This document shows, piece after piece, positions 31,325 through 43,590 of a stretch of 64,000 bases of DNA. The DNA comes from Varanus komodoensis (lineage: Eukaryota > Chordata > Lepidosauria > Squamata > Varanidae). The position numbers and the translations under genes were made by a program. The first letter of the stretch is position 1; every line of letters starts with the position of its first letter. The stretch lies in NCBI RefSeq assembly GCF_004798865.1, contig NW_025335268.1, positions 79,138,468 through 79,202,467 of the forward strand. Direction: 5' to 3'. The notes under the pieces are model-generated. The model was given only the letters and a program-made list of their open reading frames with translations, did not search any database and had not been told where the DNA came from.

Positions 31325-31504
31325 TCTGTAACAGCCCGCAGTGTACCTGAAAATGATCAGGGTCACCAGAGAGTCATCATTCCTTCTCTTAAACATTTGG
31401 CTGGGGAGATGCAAAAGCTGACTTGAAAGCAGACTTCAGTGCTCCTCATTATGATAGCCCTTTCAAAGTTTCTGTGAAGTATCTTTTTTAGACTGGGACA
31501 TGTT

Positions 31505-31572
31505 GTTATTATATTTCCTGAGACCTTGGTAGTAGATGGTATATAAAAGTTATAAATAAATAAATAAATAAA
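31505..31572 (+). repeat. L2-type LINE tail
   Basis: TTTCCTGAGACCTTGGTAGT, AGATGGTATATAAAAG and then TTATAAATAAATAAATAAAT. The A-rich tail meets the tail of the next SINE tail to tail. Confidence 0.6.
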
Positions 31573-31780
31573 TCCATTTATATCTCTCCTTTCTGCTTCA
31601 TGCAAGGAACCAAAGATTACAAGTTTCTCCCCTCCATTTTATCTTCATAACCCTGTGAGTTAGATTATGCTGAGTCAGCCCAAAATCACCCAGTGAGCTT
31701 CATGACCGGGTGGAGACTAGAACCCAGACCTCCCAAGTCCCAGTCCAACACCCTTAACAACTACACAACACTCACACATG
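31573..31780 (-). mobile_element. tRNA-headed SINE (ACA/CORE-like, L2-type tail)
   Basis: On the minus strand: TGTGTAGTTGTTAAGGGTG (A box region), GGGTTCTAGTCTCCACC (B box), then GAAGCTCACTGGGTGATTTT, GGGCTGACTCAGCATAATCT, CAGGGTTATGAAGATAAAAT, and the tail GAAAGGAGAGATATAAATGG. The layout equals the plus-strand copy at 55062-55285, a SINE common in squamates. Confidence 0.8.
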
Positions 31781-32742
31781 GCCATCCACATAAAACAAAA
31801 CCTTCTCTTGTCAAAAACCTTTGTCAAAGCGACTCTAAATTTTGACTACTATTGGTCAAAACTTCCCCATGGAATGTGTTTCTGCATCGAAAATATCCAG
31901 GAAGAGTGCAAACGTTATCACAGCCCCTCCACTGTGCCACTTGACCACTTTGCAGGAGCTATCAAAATGAGGATTGCCAAAGCTTGCTGTCGGGCTGACT
32001 TTCACAATCTCCAGAAAAAACGGCCACCTCATGCCCCCAGTGTGCTTCCAGGATGGATGCGTTACTCCATTCCGCTCCACACACAGAGGGGCACTTCTGT
32101 CCAAGCACAGTGGGCATTAGAACTCCCTGATAATTAGCTACATTAAATCCCTTTTACAAGTGTGCTTTATAACAGTGCTCACAACCTGTATTTGGTAATG
32201 CTCGGTGCATTGTTATATAGCTATTATAAACACTGTTCTTCCATGGAAAATTGCTGAATCTAGGAGGCATATCAATAGTGTCAGGAAAATGGTTTCTGCA
32301 CTTTGCTGGGCTCACAAGCTCCACCAAAGATCTGTTTTGCTAGTAAATTAATTAGGGCTTCATCTGCTGGAAGTTTTGAGTGTGATCTTTGATTGAAGGC
32401 TCCAGTCCAAACCACTTTTGCCAGCATATTTAATTGAACCCTTTGGCATACATTTTTGATTAAAATCAGATAGGAATAAACTAAAATTACAGGAACAACA
32501 GTATAACCGCAAAAGAATTCATTATTTTAAAAATGTAAACTTGTACCAATAACACCCAACTACAGAAGAAAACAATGAAGCAGCAGCAGCAGCAGCAGCA
32601 AAAATTGAGTAGGCATCATTTCAATGGAGGCAAAATCCCAGTCAGGTTAAAGGGCCTGCTCTTTATAGTCAAGACTGAAGTCCTAAAATGCAATGCATTT
32701 TTAAAGATTATTTATTCTTTTTCCTACCTCATAATAAAAAGA
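31781..32742. other. Intergenic, unassigned, with short (CAG)n
   Basis: A 119-codon ORF at 31778-32137 begins within the SINE boundary and has no known motif. A (CAG)6 tract lies at 32581-32599. Nothing else recognised. Confidence 0.45.
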
Positions 32743-34905
32743 CAAGTTGCTTACCTGTTACTGTCATTCTTTGCGTGGTCATCTGTGCATCACACATGTG
32801 GGCTTTGCCATGTAGCACAAAGCCTTGGATAAGAGAGAAACTTCCATAGCAAAACGTCATGAAGTGGGCATGAGCCACCCACCCCTTTCAGGTCCTTGGA
32901 TAAGAGGGGGATTCCACCCACTTCCTCAGTTTCCTTGGAGACTGCATCACCTCCAGACATCTCAGTCAAGGATGTGATGCCCAGTCCTGCTGAGTGCCTG
33001 GGTACCCACTTCCCTGTAGCAGGGGTGATAGGCATAGCGACTGACAACAGCCAGTGGGGCAGAGGGCAGGTTGTGTGACTGCATATATGGCCATTTGAAG
33101 AACGTCAGTTAAAGGAAAGCGACTTGACTTTCTTTGTTGTGGTCTTTGTCATCACACATGTGGACAACTAGCAAGTAGAGGGGCTGGCATCACCGCAGGA
33201 CAGCTGATAGGACAGCTCGGCCAAAGGCGCAGTCTTGTCTTGCATGGACATCCCATCTGTAGTGCCAGATGAAGGGGGTGATGAGAGGACAGTTGGTGTG
33301 GTCTTTCTGGACGTTGGCAAGCACCCTGGTAATCATGGGGAAGGGGGTGGGGAAGACATAGAATAGGGTCCCATGCCATCTTAGGAGGAAGATGTCTCCT
33401 ATGGAACGCTTCCCTCATCCCACTCTGGGGCAGAGAAGGTGGCACTTGGCATTCTAGGGGGTGGCAAAGAGGTCCACATCTGGGGTGTCCCGCTTGGTGA
33501 AAAGTTAGTGGAGGACTGTGTTGCCGAGCTCCCATTTGTGAGGCATTGAGGTGGTGCTGCTCAGGGCATCTGCCAGGCTGTTTTGGTGGTCATCCACATG
33601 GATGTTTGTGACCGAGATGTCTCACACCAGGCACCACTCTTAGATGGAAGATGCAAGGCAGGCTGAGTGAATGTCACACTGCTTGTTCAGGTAATACATA
33701 GGTGTTGAATTGGCTGTGGCCATTTGGACATGGGGACCCTTCAAGGAGCCCTGAAAGGAGACCAGGTCTCTGTGAATGGCCAGCATCTCCAAGAGGTTGG
33801 TATGGCTTTGGGATTCTTGGGCAGCCCAGAGGCCCTGAGTGTTCAGATACCTGCAGTGAGCTCCCCATCCTGTATTTGAGGCATCTGTCATGAGTGTGAG
33901 CTCTGGCTGTGGTGGAGAGAAAAGGATCCCAGCTGAGGGGTTGGCTGAGGTGGCCTACCAGTGGAGTGAGTGTCTTACCTGTGATGGGAGGGAGAGAGCT
34001 GTGAAATGGGGGTCTTTATCCATGGTCACAGGTTTCATAAACCACAGCTGAAGGGGTCTCATCTGGAGGTGAGCAAGGCATACCACCAACAGCATAGCAG
34101 CCATGAAGCCTAGCAGCCTCTGTAGAGTGTGAGCAGTGGAGTAAGCCATGGTCTGGACAGATGCGGCAAGGGAGAGGAGAGTATCATCCTTTGGCTGTGG
34201 GAGGAAAGCCTTCGTGGATATGGAGAGAATACACTTTCATGATTAATGAGAAGCCCAGGGGCTGCATGAATGAGCAAGTGACTTGCACTGCCCACAAGCA
34301 TCTGTTCTGGATGGGGCTGTGAGGAGCCAGGTATGGAAATACCTGAACACCCTGGAGCTGGAGATGGGTGCAGGCCACCCTGCTTGGTGAAGATGCGAGG
34401 CCAAGTGGGAAGACAGAATGCTTTCCTGCCCTATTCGGAGTCTGAGGAAGTGCCTGTAGGCATAGTTCATAGAGATGTGGAAACAAGCATCTTTGAGGTT
34501 GCCAGTCAGCCTGCCTGAGGTGGGGGGAGCCTTGCAGAGTGGTCAGCTGGAACTTCTTGGGGTGGCCAAAGGGGCTGCCTGGACTTGACCCTCAGTATCA
34601 GTGCCTGTTGTTCTGAAGCTTAGGGGACATTTTTTTCCTGGTCTGAAAGTCTTGTCTCTTATGGAGGGCAGGTGCCTTGGCCAGGCATAGGGATGGATAG
34701 CAATGGCCCCTAATAGGGCAAGACCTTCCCCACACCGCCATTATTCTAAAACCTGGAAGGAGTGGGGGAGCTCCCATCCACATCTTGACATTTTGCTTTA
34801 GAAGTTTTCTCTGATTCAGGCCTTGCACTACATGGCAAGGCCCACATATGTGATGCAGAGACCATGATGAAGAACCATAGCACTTCCAGTAGTAGGTTGG
34901 TTTTA
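32743..34905 (-). mobile_element. DIRS-type retrotransposon fossil with RT/RNase H remains
   Basis: On the minus strand the reverse transcriptase motif NLKDACFHISMN (about 34500-34465) and the RNase H start TDASNTGWGAHCRYL with HTNLLEMLAIH (33889-33760) identify a DIRS-like pol. The outer ends are inverted: TGCATCACACATGTGGGC near 32789 and GCCCACATATGTGATGCA near 34840. At 33085-33165 end-like sequences of both arms meet, resembling the internal complementary region of DIRS elements. ORF1 is not recognised. The copy is broken in several places and clearly old. Antisense to ARHGAP6. Confidence 0.82.
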
Positions 34906-34911
34906 CACCCA

Positions 34912-35262
34912 CACACAGTATACTGTTGTTTTTGTTGTTCGTTGCAAAGTCACAACGAACATTGTGACCCCATGGACAACATTCCTCCAGGCCTTCCTGT
35001 CCTTCACCAACCCCCGGAGTCCACCTAAGCTCACACCAACTGCTTCAGTGACTCCATCCAGCCACCTCATTCTCTGCCGTCCCCTTCTTCTTTTGCCGTC
35101 AATTGTTCCTAGCATTAGGCTCTTCTCCAGGGAGTCCTTCCTTCTTATTCGGTGGCCAAAGTATTTGAGTTTCATCTTCAGTAGCTGGCCTTCTAAAGAG
35201 CAATCAGGGTTGATCTCCTCTAAGACTGAGTGGTTTGATCTGCTTGCAGTTCAATTTGACCC
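34912..35262 (-). mobile_element. BovB (RTE clade) LINE 3' end
   Basis: Minus strand encodes the BovB ORF C-terminus: MKLKYFGHRIRRKDSLEKSL, then GRQRMRWLDGVTEAV, RGLVKDRKAWRNVVHGV. The 3' UTR ends in GCAACGAACAACAAAAACAA, the usual BovB tail. 5'-truncated; the upstream part at 35176-35262 (GGAGATCAACCCTGATTGCT) still matches BovB. The C-terminal stretch has an open frame of about 75 codons. BovB supplies the machinery for Sauria SINEs. Confidence 0.93.
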
Positions 35263-37580
35263 TTTTGGGGATCTGTAGATCTGGTGCTGTTGTCTTTTTA
35301 ATTAGTATTACTATTTTTAGTTCATTTTTCCAGGTCATTCCAGAGACTGCAGCCAGTGGGTAGGCAGGTCCTGATCTAAACACTACAAAAACAATAGTTC
35401 TGTGGCTTTAACCAAGGGCTTGATGGTATCTTGTTTTATAGATAAGATTTGTCTGAAACATAGGAAGGAGATATTGTTCTTCTCATAACTTTCCAGAGAT
35501 TAGTGGTGCCACTTGGAAGAACAGCCATAACCAATGAGCTTTCACCGGCTAGATGGTCTTAGAATACTGCCAGGCAAAGTACTCAAATGGCTCTTTGAAA
35601 TCACATGGAAAATGTTGATTCACTTGTTTCTGTCCAAAATAGCATCACAGATGATGCTGTGAACTACCACAACGAAGCACATCTTCAGTTCAGCCATGCA
35701 GACAAATTGACTATGGACATTGGAACAGAAATAATAAACAGACTAGTGTGCCAATAACACATGGTGATCCAGGGCCTCTGGAATGCTGTCTCCAGGAAGG
35801 AACGATTCTCCTGCTGCCTTGCCTGTCAGTCACCTTCCGCTCTGACACTATTCATGCCTGGAGGCAAACGAAAATCCTTTAAGAGTGAAGAACTTCTCCG
35901 CTGAAATACTTTCAGCCAGAGGCTTATTACAGACTGTTTGCTGGATAGGGTTGTCCTGGATGCAGAGTAAAGACAAAGGGCTGTTTCATTTACAAAATTT
36001 GTCATTTGGAAAGAAATAGTTGCTCTCTAGCATCCTTTTCTTGATATATAGTCACTGAGCGATTGCTTCAGAAAGAACATTGATTTAGACAGCAATGCAG
36101 CAAGGCACCAGGCCCAGAAGACAGAGTCCCCCACTGTTGGAAGCACCCAAATATCCTATGCCTGCTGGGTTGTTTTGAGTTGCTGCTGCAGGGCTGGGAG
36201 AATGGCAAGCGTTTCTTCTGCAGCTGCTGCTTCACCTGTCCAATCTCCTTAAAACACTTTTCATGAGACAGGCTTCAGGGTTCTGTTAATTCACTTGTTT
36301 TCCTGTTGGGTGAAAATGGGCTAAGAGACCTTTCCCCCGACTGCCCACTGGCATGCCTCCAAATCTCTCATTTCAACTCATTCTCAAAGCCCAAGCTCCG
36401 ATCTTGGAAAAGGTTGCTCCTGGGCAAGATTTAGGGTGTTGCCCCTCCAAGGGGGTGCTGCATCTCCAGCCTGGGAAGAGCAGTATCTCTGAATCCTTCG
36501 TCCCCTGAAACACTGTTTAGAGGCCTTAGAGTGAGCTCCAAATCTGATACTTCACCATTCTGTATTTGATGTCATTAATTATTTTTGGTTTTATGTTAAG
36601 GCTTCTTGTTTACCTTTCCTCCCTTCCATTTTCCCCTTCCCTTCCATTCATGCCAATCATTTGTAGCCATTCAAGTGCCAAGTTCAGCTTTGGAGAAGCT
36701 CTCCAGGACAGCTCTTCGTAGTGGGTGAGCCCAGAGGCAAAAGGGGGTGATCCTGAAACATGCTGGAATCAAGCCCTTGCCTAATGTTTCCTTCAAAGCA
36801 GGCAAGCTTTACAACTTGTTTTAAATAACATTTTAGCAAGATTTTATACTAGGAAAGCAACTACTGGGACATTTTCACATCACTTTGCCTTAAAAGAAGC
36901 AGCAATCCTTAACAGCATTTTTTCAGGAAATGAAGATTACTTAACTCTCAGAAGACTTCTCTAGTTTTCATCAGATTTTTCCTTCGAAGTAGCCTTTTGA
37001 GATTCCCTCTTGAATAATTAACTGCTGTCAGAGATCAGCTGGACATAATGTCATGGGAGGAAGAAAAAAATCATGCTTGATTAACTGAAACAATGAAGAA
37101 TGATGAATGGCAAAAGCTCTGCATGAATGTCAAAGACTGGCTATAGGCCTTGACTGTAAAACAAAACAAAACAAAACTTGGTTTTACAGAATTTTAATTT
37201 ATTTGGCATTCATAAGTTGACTCGGAAAACAGAAAAGTTTGGTTCAACCATTGTCAGCCTTTTGGCTATCACTGATTTGCAGCAGTTACTCTCTGGCATG
37301 GGAAGACAGCTATTCTGCACTTTTCATGGTTATAGATCAGTAAGGAAGTCTTTTCATGGTGCTTCCTGTCCAATCCAGGGAAAAAGCCCACCAGTTGATT
37401 TCTGCCTACTATGGAAGAGTTTGGCTTTTCAGCTATTACAATGCAAGATAAGCAACCCAATTTGGACACTACGATCAGCTTTCATACTGATGGAGTGTAT
37501 GAATCCTTTTGCTTGTACTTTCAGGCTGTTTTGCTGGGTGATCCTGGCTCTAGAATTGTAAGGTAAACCCATGGTTCGAC
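35263..37580. other. Intergenic, nothing recognised apart from (AAAAC)n
   Basis: (AAAAC)n at 37158-37178. A 127-codon plus-strand ORF (37178-37561) has no known motif and is likely chance. Confidence 0.5.
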
Positions 37581-37582
37581 CA

Positions 37583-37703
37583 GGCTCCCCCAAACAGGTG
37601 CTTTTCAGCTGATACGGACTACAGCCCTGTTGGCCCTGTTGGCTGGGGCTGATGGAGGTTGCAATCTAAAACATCCCTAGGACATCAGATAAGGGATGGC
37701 TGG
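37583..37703. mobile_element. hAT-like palindromic MITE
   Basis: CAGGTGCTTTTCAGCTGATA, CGGACTACAGCCCTGTTGGC, GGCTGGGGCTGATGGAGGTT, GCAATCTAAAACATCCCTAG. Inverted arms, decayed ends. Same family as 19866. Confidence 0.6.
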
Positions 37704-38739
37704 TTTTGACACACTTCACAATTTCATGAACCTGATGCATGTCCCATTTGTTGTTTTTAACTCAAATTTTGAGTCACGATATTTGGAACGCTGAAGTTTC
37801 TTGGGAGTTCAGGCTTGTTGCCAAAAGAAAGTGGTCCCTCTGATTTGACACCCTGCTTTGCAGCTGCACAGGGATGTATACTTGACCCAATCATCACCAA
37901 GTAACAACATGCAGAGGCCGTCAGGCAAGCAGGACTTGCTTATATTTTCGGGCTTCTACACTGTGCAGACATTCATTCTTCTTAAAGTGATGGAGTCAGG
38001 AAAGAATTCTAATGGGACATAAGCCAATCCTTGTCAAAAGTGTTGTATCAAGACAGATCATGTTGAGTAATGCACTTCTATGAAATGAGAACCCAGTTTA
38101 AGCTTAGGCTTTTTAGCCTAAAGACAGTTTGCTCTTTATAAGTAATTATTTGGTTTGTAGGATAGGGGATATAGATGTGTGTGTGGAAATAGCTGGAGAA
38201 AGTTGGAAGTCAGCATGATGGCATCCAATTCCCAAACAAGTAAGCAAGGATTTAGTTTTGCAACCAATGGTAACTTCCCTCTATGTAATTATTTACATAT
38301 GCTGTAAAGAAATACCTTGATTACAGGTCCAAAGTAAAAAAGTGTCACAATTCCAGAATATGTTGCTTATAAGGCCAGGTTGATAAAAACATCTTTGGAA
38401 ATGATAGGGATTGATTCCAAGTCACAGGAGTTACTGAATTCTAACTAGTTTCCCACATATGGGTGTGGAACTCTTGGCTCAGTTTGTGTCTTGTTTATAT
38501 CCAGATTCTGGAATGCCTCATTTTTATCTGTTTTTAATTTTGTAAGATTTGTAATAGCCTTGTTTAAAGTGTGCTGTTTTCTATTGTTACAGCATGGAGC
38601 CTAATTTTCATAGTAATGTTTGTTGCTCGTATAAATGGTATGATGGTGAAATTTTGTTCCCAGAGGTGGAAGTATTGATATTTCACTGGGTACCGTGACA
38701 ACTATTTTTAATGTCTAACAAATCTTTTATTTATTTAGC

Positions 38740-38990
38740 TAATTCATACTCCACACGTTTGGCATGCATTTATAAAAATGGAAAGTAATGAAATAAAGCA
38801 GGTGAGTTAATACAATAAAGAAAATATCAAAATTCTGATCAAGTAACCACTTCAAATCAAAACTGCTTGAGGCAAAAAGCTAAAAGTAGAACTTCTTAAA
38901 AGCCTGGGACAACAGAAATGTCTTTGCCTGGCAGCGATAAAGGCCCAGGCCTGGCCTCCCTGGAGGAAGAGGACTTTTCCAAGGTGAGGA
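38740..38990 (-). repeat. L2-type LINE 3' region
   Basis: ATTTATTTAGCTAATTCATA at the tail side, then GGACAACAGAAATGTCTTTG, CCTGGCAGCGATAAAGGCC and CTGGCCTCCCTGGAGGAAGA, matching the order of the 63.6-kb copy. Decayed. Confidence 0.55.
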
Positions 38991-39899
38991 GCCAACATGG
39001 AACAAGGAACTTTGCTACAGCAGTCATGCCCGGCCCTCTCATCATGCCCAGCTCACACTTGTTTGCAAGGACCTAGCTTGCCATTGTGGCTCTCCAGTCC
39101 TGCTTTCATTTCTAACATGCACTTTTTTTTAAGAACAGGGAAAATACACAGTTCATTGTGAAAGCATCTCCCACCTGTGCATTTGGGCAGCTCTGTGATA
39201 CCAAAGTGCCAGCTGGAGGTTGCATAGTAGCAAAGCAGGAAAAAAATCACTCTTTTCCTAGTGCTGGTCACCAAGTGCTGTGCTAAAACTGAAAGTATAT
39301 TCAGCCACACGCATGAACACCCCCCACAAGGGCCTGAGCATCTTATGATGCTGAGCAATTGCCAGCATCATCATCATCACATTTATTAATATAAATAAAT
39401 CAGTGTTTTCTCATATATTTGGGGAAGAGATGAAAGGATTTCTGGGAAACATGAGGATCTCCCAATACATGATGTCCCACACCATACCCCACCCACAGAA
39501 ACACATCTGTGGGGAGTATGGGCCAGAGGGAGGGAGGAAGCAGGAAGCCTCACTTTGTGAGGATGAGCTTTGGGCCATTCACAGAAGGAATTTTAGGATG
39601 CAAGGTACAGGAAAGTTCCCTCTGGCTATGGTAGCTTTCAGTCCTTCCAGGTGCTGCCACTGGCCAGATGCCTCCTTCCATTCAGGTTTCCATGATGCTG
39701 CCACCTCTCCATGTAAGCATTTTCCTTCAGGGTAGGGGTTCTTCTTGCAGCCCTGGATGATACCAAGAATATTTCTGTGATGTCACTGTTTCTGCATAGT
39801 TGTTTTGGCAGGGTAAGTGCAACCTATTTCCAAATGGAAACCACTTTGAAGGTGGGATGTTTTGTTTGTTTGGTAGTCGGGCAATTCTTTGCTCCTTCA

Positions 39900-39992
39900 G
39901 CAACCATCAGCCCTAGCTAGCAAGCCCAATGGTTAGGGATTATGGAAGCTGGAATCCAACAATATTGCATTGCCCACAGATTCCCTACCCGC
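39900..39992. repeat. hAT-like palindromic MITE, half copy
   Basis: CAACCATCAGCCCTAGCTAG, CAAGCCCAATGGTTAGGGAT, GGAAGCTGGAATCCAACAAT, ending CAGATTCCCTACCC. Family as at 19866. Confidence 0.5.
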
Positions 39993-42900
39993 ACTTAAGG
40001 GCTAAATGTCAGCTACACCTTAGAATTACCCACATTTCTTTTTAAACACATGAAATTTACTGGTTTGTTTAAATATAAAGTACACAAGGATTTTTCTTTC
40101 AAAATCATATATAAATAATATTAACAGCAAATTCTTAGAAATGTACTCAGCTCTTTTGAAAAATATATTTTAAGGGTCAAGCTAGATGTGTATGATTATT
40201 AAAAAAATTGCCGTAAAGTGGAAATGTGGGTTAACCTTTAACATTTCTAACATGGAGTAAACCCCACTTCTCTATGGCATCAAAGGACTTTGTTTTTTTG
40301 GTGGTGGTGAAGCAAAACAGCAGGTTGAGATTGCAACTGGTGCACACAGGGTATGCTTCCATAACACACCTGTCCATGTGCTTTGTTGCTGAATGGTTGC
40401 ATTTCTTGACATTTAGAAACCTACACTGAATAAGAGGGTTATTTCTGCCATACAGAAGAAAACACTCTCTCCTGATGAGCTGTGAAGCATACTATCTCGG
40501 CTCCAAGGCATTCTCCAAGTCTCCACTTGGACTTCCTGGAAGAGCTAAAAATGGCAGCTTCCGTTAAAGCTATATAAATGCAAACAACTCACTCTAGCTC
40601 TTAATAAATTGCTCTACCCCTGTGATCAACCTCACAGCCCAATCAGCACTTTTGTAAAATCCCAACACATCACATGGATAACAACACTGGACTATGCTGC
40701 AGAATTGTGTTACGCCATTCTAATCACCCCCCTCTTGAGCATGCATCAAAGGAATAGCAAAACCTGGCACTTTCTCAGCCCCAGCTCCTGCAATATGGAG
40801 ACCATAATGAGGAGCTTCATCTGCATACATTGGCAGGGTAATTTTAAAAAATGTTTATAAACTCAGAAAAAAATCTGAGTTCAGAAGATTATGAACTCCC
40901 AAATTGGTGCTACTTTTGTTGTTGTTGGAAGACACACTGAAATGCACTGAGCCCAAACTGAGATTCACTCAACTCCTGCATTTCTAAATCATTTTAATGA
41001 GGCTGCAATTATTTGCTAACAGGGAAGACCCCAAAGGCTTAATATGCCCAGAAGGGTTAACACATCTAGATAGTGGGCATATTAATCATTGCTGTGACAA
41101 GCTTAAAACACTAAAATTTGAGAACAAGCTAGCTTCAAGCAGAATTGTGGCTTTACATTTTACTCCTATCTCAGGTTCTACCATGGCTACAAAGTTGCAT
41201 TTTATTTTATTTCATTCTATTTTATTTCATTTGTAATGAAATCTGAGAATCTGGTGGCTATGGCCTTTCCTGTGAACACCCATGCTCTTCTCATCTTGCC
41301 TTCCCATGCTCTGTTGATTTAAGCTTTTCCCCCAACCAGCACTGATGCTAGCATAAGAAAACACTGTAAAACAGCGGGGCTGGCAGGAAGAGCTGATTTG
41401 GCCTGGTCTTTCATGCTCCTTTTAGTGCTAATTCCCACTCACTTCCATTAAGCCAAACCACCCCTGCATGCTCCATAAGCCTGATTCAGCATAATGAGTA
41501 ATGGAGAGGCATCCGCAGAGCTGATGGCAAAGTAAAAGCCAGGAGGCAAAGGAGGCAAAATAAAAGCTTCCATCTGGACTGTGCATTATGCTTGACAGAA
41601 GCATGTCCCTGCCGTCAGTACTAGTGGCCATCATCAGCTTGTGCCCCCCACCCCACACCATCTTAAACAACTTAGAGAGGAAATAATCATCAAAATATAA
41701 GGGCTTTCAAAATGGAGTTGTTCTTCTACACTCCCTACCCTCTAAACATGGCACATTCAACACTATATCAGGATTTACTTCCTCCTGGCCCACATCTTGA
41801 TTCTGTAGTCTTCATCTTGTTCGGGTTCCTAAGATTTAGGTTTCACCACTTCCTGGAATGTACACAAGAACATGTGTTTCTTAAAGAGGTTCTTGTTTAT
41901 TACCGGAAGACAAAATGTTCCAGAGGAGTGGGCCCATCTTCAGAAAGCAGTTGTAAAAAGAGAGTTGGTTGATTCTGACGTCTTTCCCACCTCTCCTTGG
42001 TCTATCCTGGACAATTATCCCTGTCATTAGTACAACAGACCACCATCTTCAACTTGTTTGCTATGCAAAGGAACAGGGCATGTCGCGTTTTGCCTTGCTC
42101 TTTAACTATCTCCATCCTGGTTAGAGTGCCCGGCTCAGTCTTGCCATCACCCAAATGAGAGGCATCACTGAAATTTATCCCAGTCATGTTTGCATCTGCT
42201 GCTCCTCCCCACCCCCTTCAGCCGTGTACTTTTCTAGACACCTGAATAAACATTTGCAAATATTTATCATTTTCTACCTCACCGTAGCCTGTTTGAGACC
42301 TTTCCCACAACTCCCCACTGTAAAATACTGAGCTCCCTCCTCCTTTTTAATATAAACATGAGAGTAATGTGCCCCTTGTCACTGTGGACATCTGTTATAT
42401 GTATAGTAGGCATTATGTTATTCACAGATTAGTTATTTGTATCTGCACATGTTTTCACAGTAATATAAAATTTGTGGCCGTTCCTGTATTCACGGGGAAA
42501 AGGGATTTCAAAGGGTGCTTCCAGATGAGGTTTTTATTGTGCAGTTGCCTTGTCTGATTCATGGAAAACTGAGGTAGAGGGATCCAGCCAATGATGTCTT
42601 CCGCTTAACAATGCTTTCCCACTCTCAGCCAGGTAGTGATGGTGGGAAACAGGAGGAGCGCTAGCAGCTTGTGACAATGGTGGTGCAAAGGGAAGGGAGC
42701 CCATGGAATGGGTGCTGCCCAAGGAACTTTCAAAAGCCTGCACTGGAGGAAGGAATGATTTGTGCTAGGGACTTTTGGTCATGGCAGATCTGTTATGTTT
42801 GTTGTTCTTTAAAATCCCAACGAACTCATGTCTTGTTGCTAGAAGAGGAAAGGGTCTGACCACCTGATGCTCAAAAGCCCTTGCCTAGTCTGGATAGAGT

Positions 42901-43450
42901 CATTGGTTCTATGGCTAGCAGACTCACCCAGGAGTAAGGCCTTCCTCATGAACAGGCTTCTGATAAAGGACTGGTGAGTATCTAGAGCAGAGACGTGGGA
43001 AGGGATCCAGGAGCACAGGGTTATATCAACTGAAAGCCACTGGAGGTTTATTTCAGCTCCCAGTGCTGCGAAATCTTGTTTTTTCCGAGAGTGACCTCTC
43101 AGGCTGCTGGACCCAAGCTCCTGTTAAGAAGCTGCTTTGGGATTGCCTTTTTTCCAGATGGGTGATACTGCATTTTCAACCCTTTGCTTACCTCCTGACT
43201 CTGTGATCCCAGCACAGAGAAAGCAGGACAGCCGAATCCTCCCAATCCATGCCAGGAGTCACATGGTCAGCATTATTGTTTGCAATGAGGTTATTGCAGC
43301 AAGAAAGAATAGCCCATGGGCAAGAACTCTGTGCTTTCCAAAGCCTTTGTGTTCGTTCTGGTAAATTCTTCTGTCTATATATTTTGGGATGCTTTGTCAC
43401 AGAACACTGAAATAGAGAAATAAAGTGGTGGTGAGGATTTGTTCTTACTG

Positions 43451-43590
43451 GTATGTGTCTTTTGTATTTGTGACAAGGATTACAATCGAAGCAATTGCTT
43501 AAAGGCACTGACTCCTCGGTTATGTGGCTTTTCTGTTTCTGACAAGCATTGCACTTCAAGCAATTGTTTGCTTTGCTGGCACTGACTCTG
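43451..43590. repeat. Tandem duplication, unit about 69-74 bp
   Basis: TATGTGTCTTTTGTATTTGTGA... is followed by a second, diverged copy; landmarks TGACAAGGATT (43471) and TGACAAGCATT (43540), then AAGCAATTG and GGCACTGACTC in both. The copies differ by a 5-bp indel. On the minus strand both fall in one ORF of 138 codons. Confidence 0.8.

Noticed and set aside
31778-32137. 119-codon plus-strand ORF
   Set aside because: Starts at the boundary of a SINE and resembles no known protein; an opposing ORF covers the same stretch.
32575-32832. ORF with a poly-Gln start
   Set aside because: The Gln run is a (CAG)6 microsatellite; the rest matches nothing and enters the DIRS fossil.
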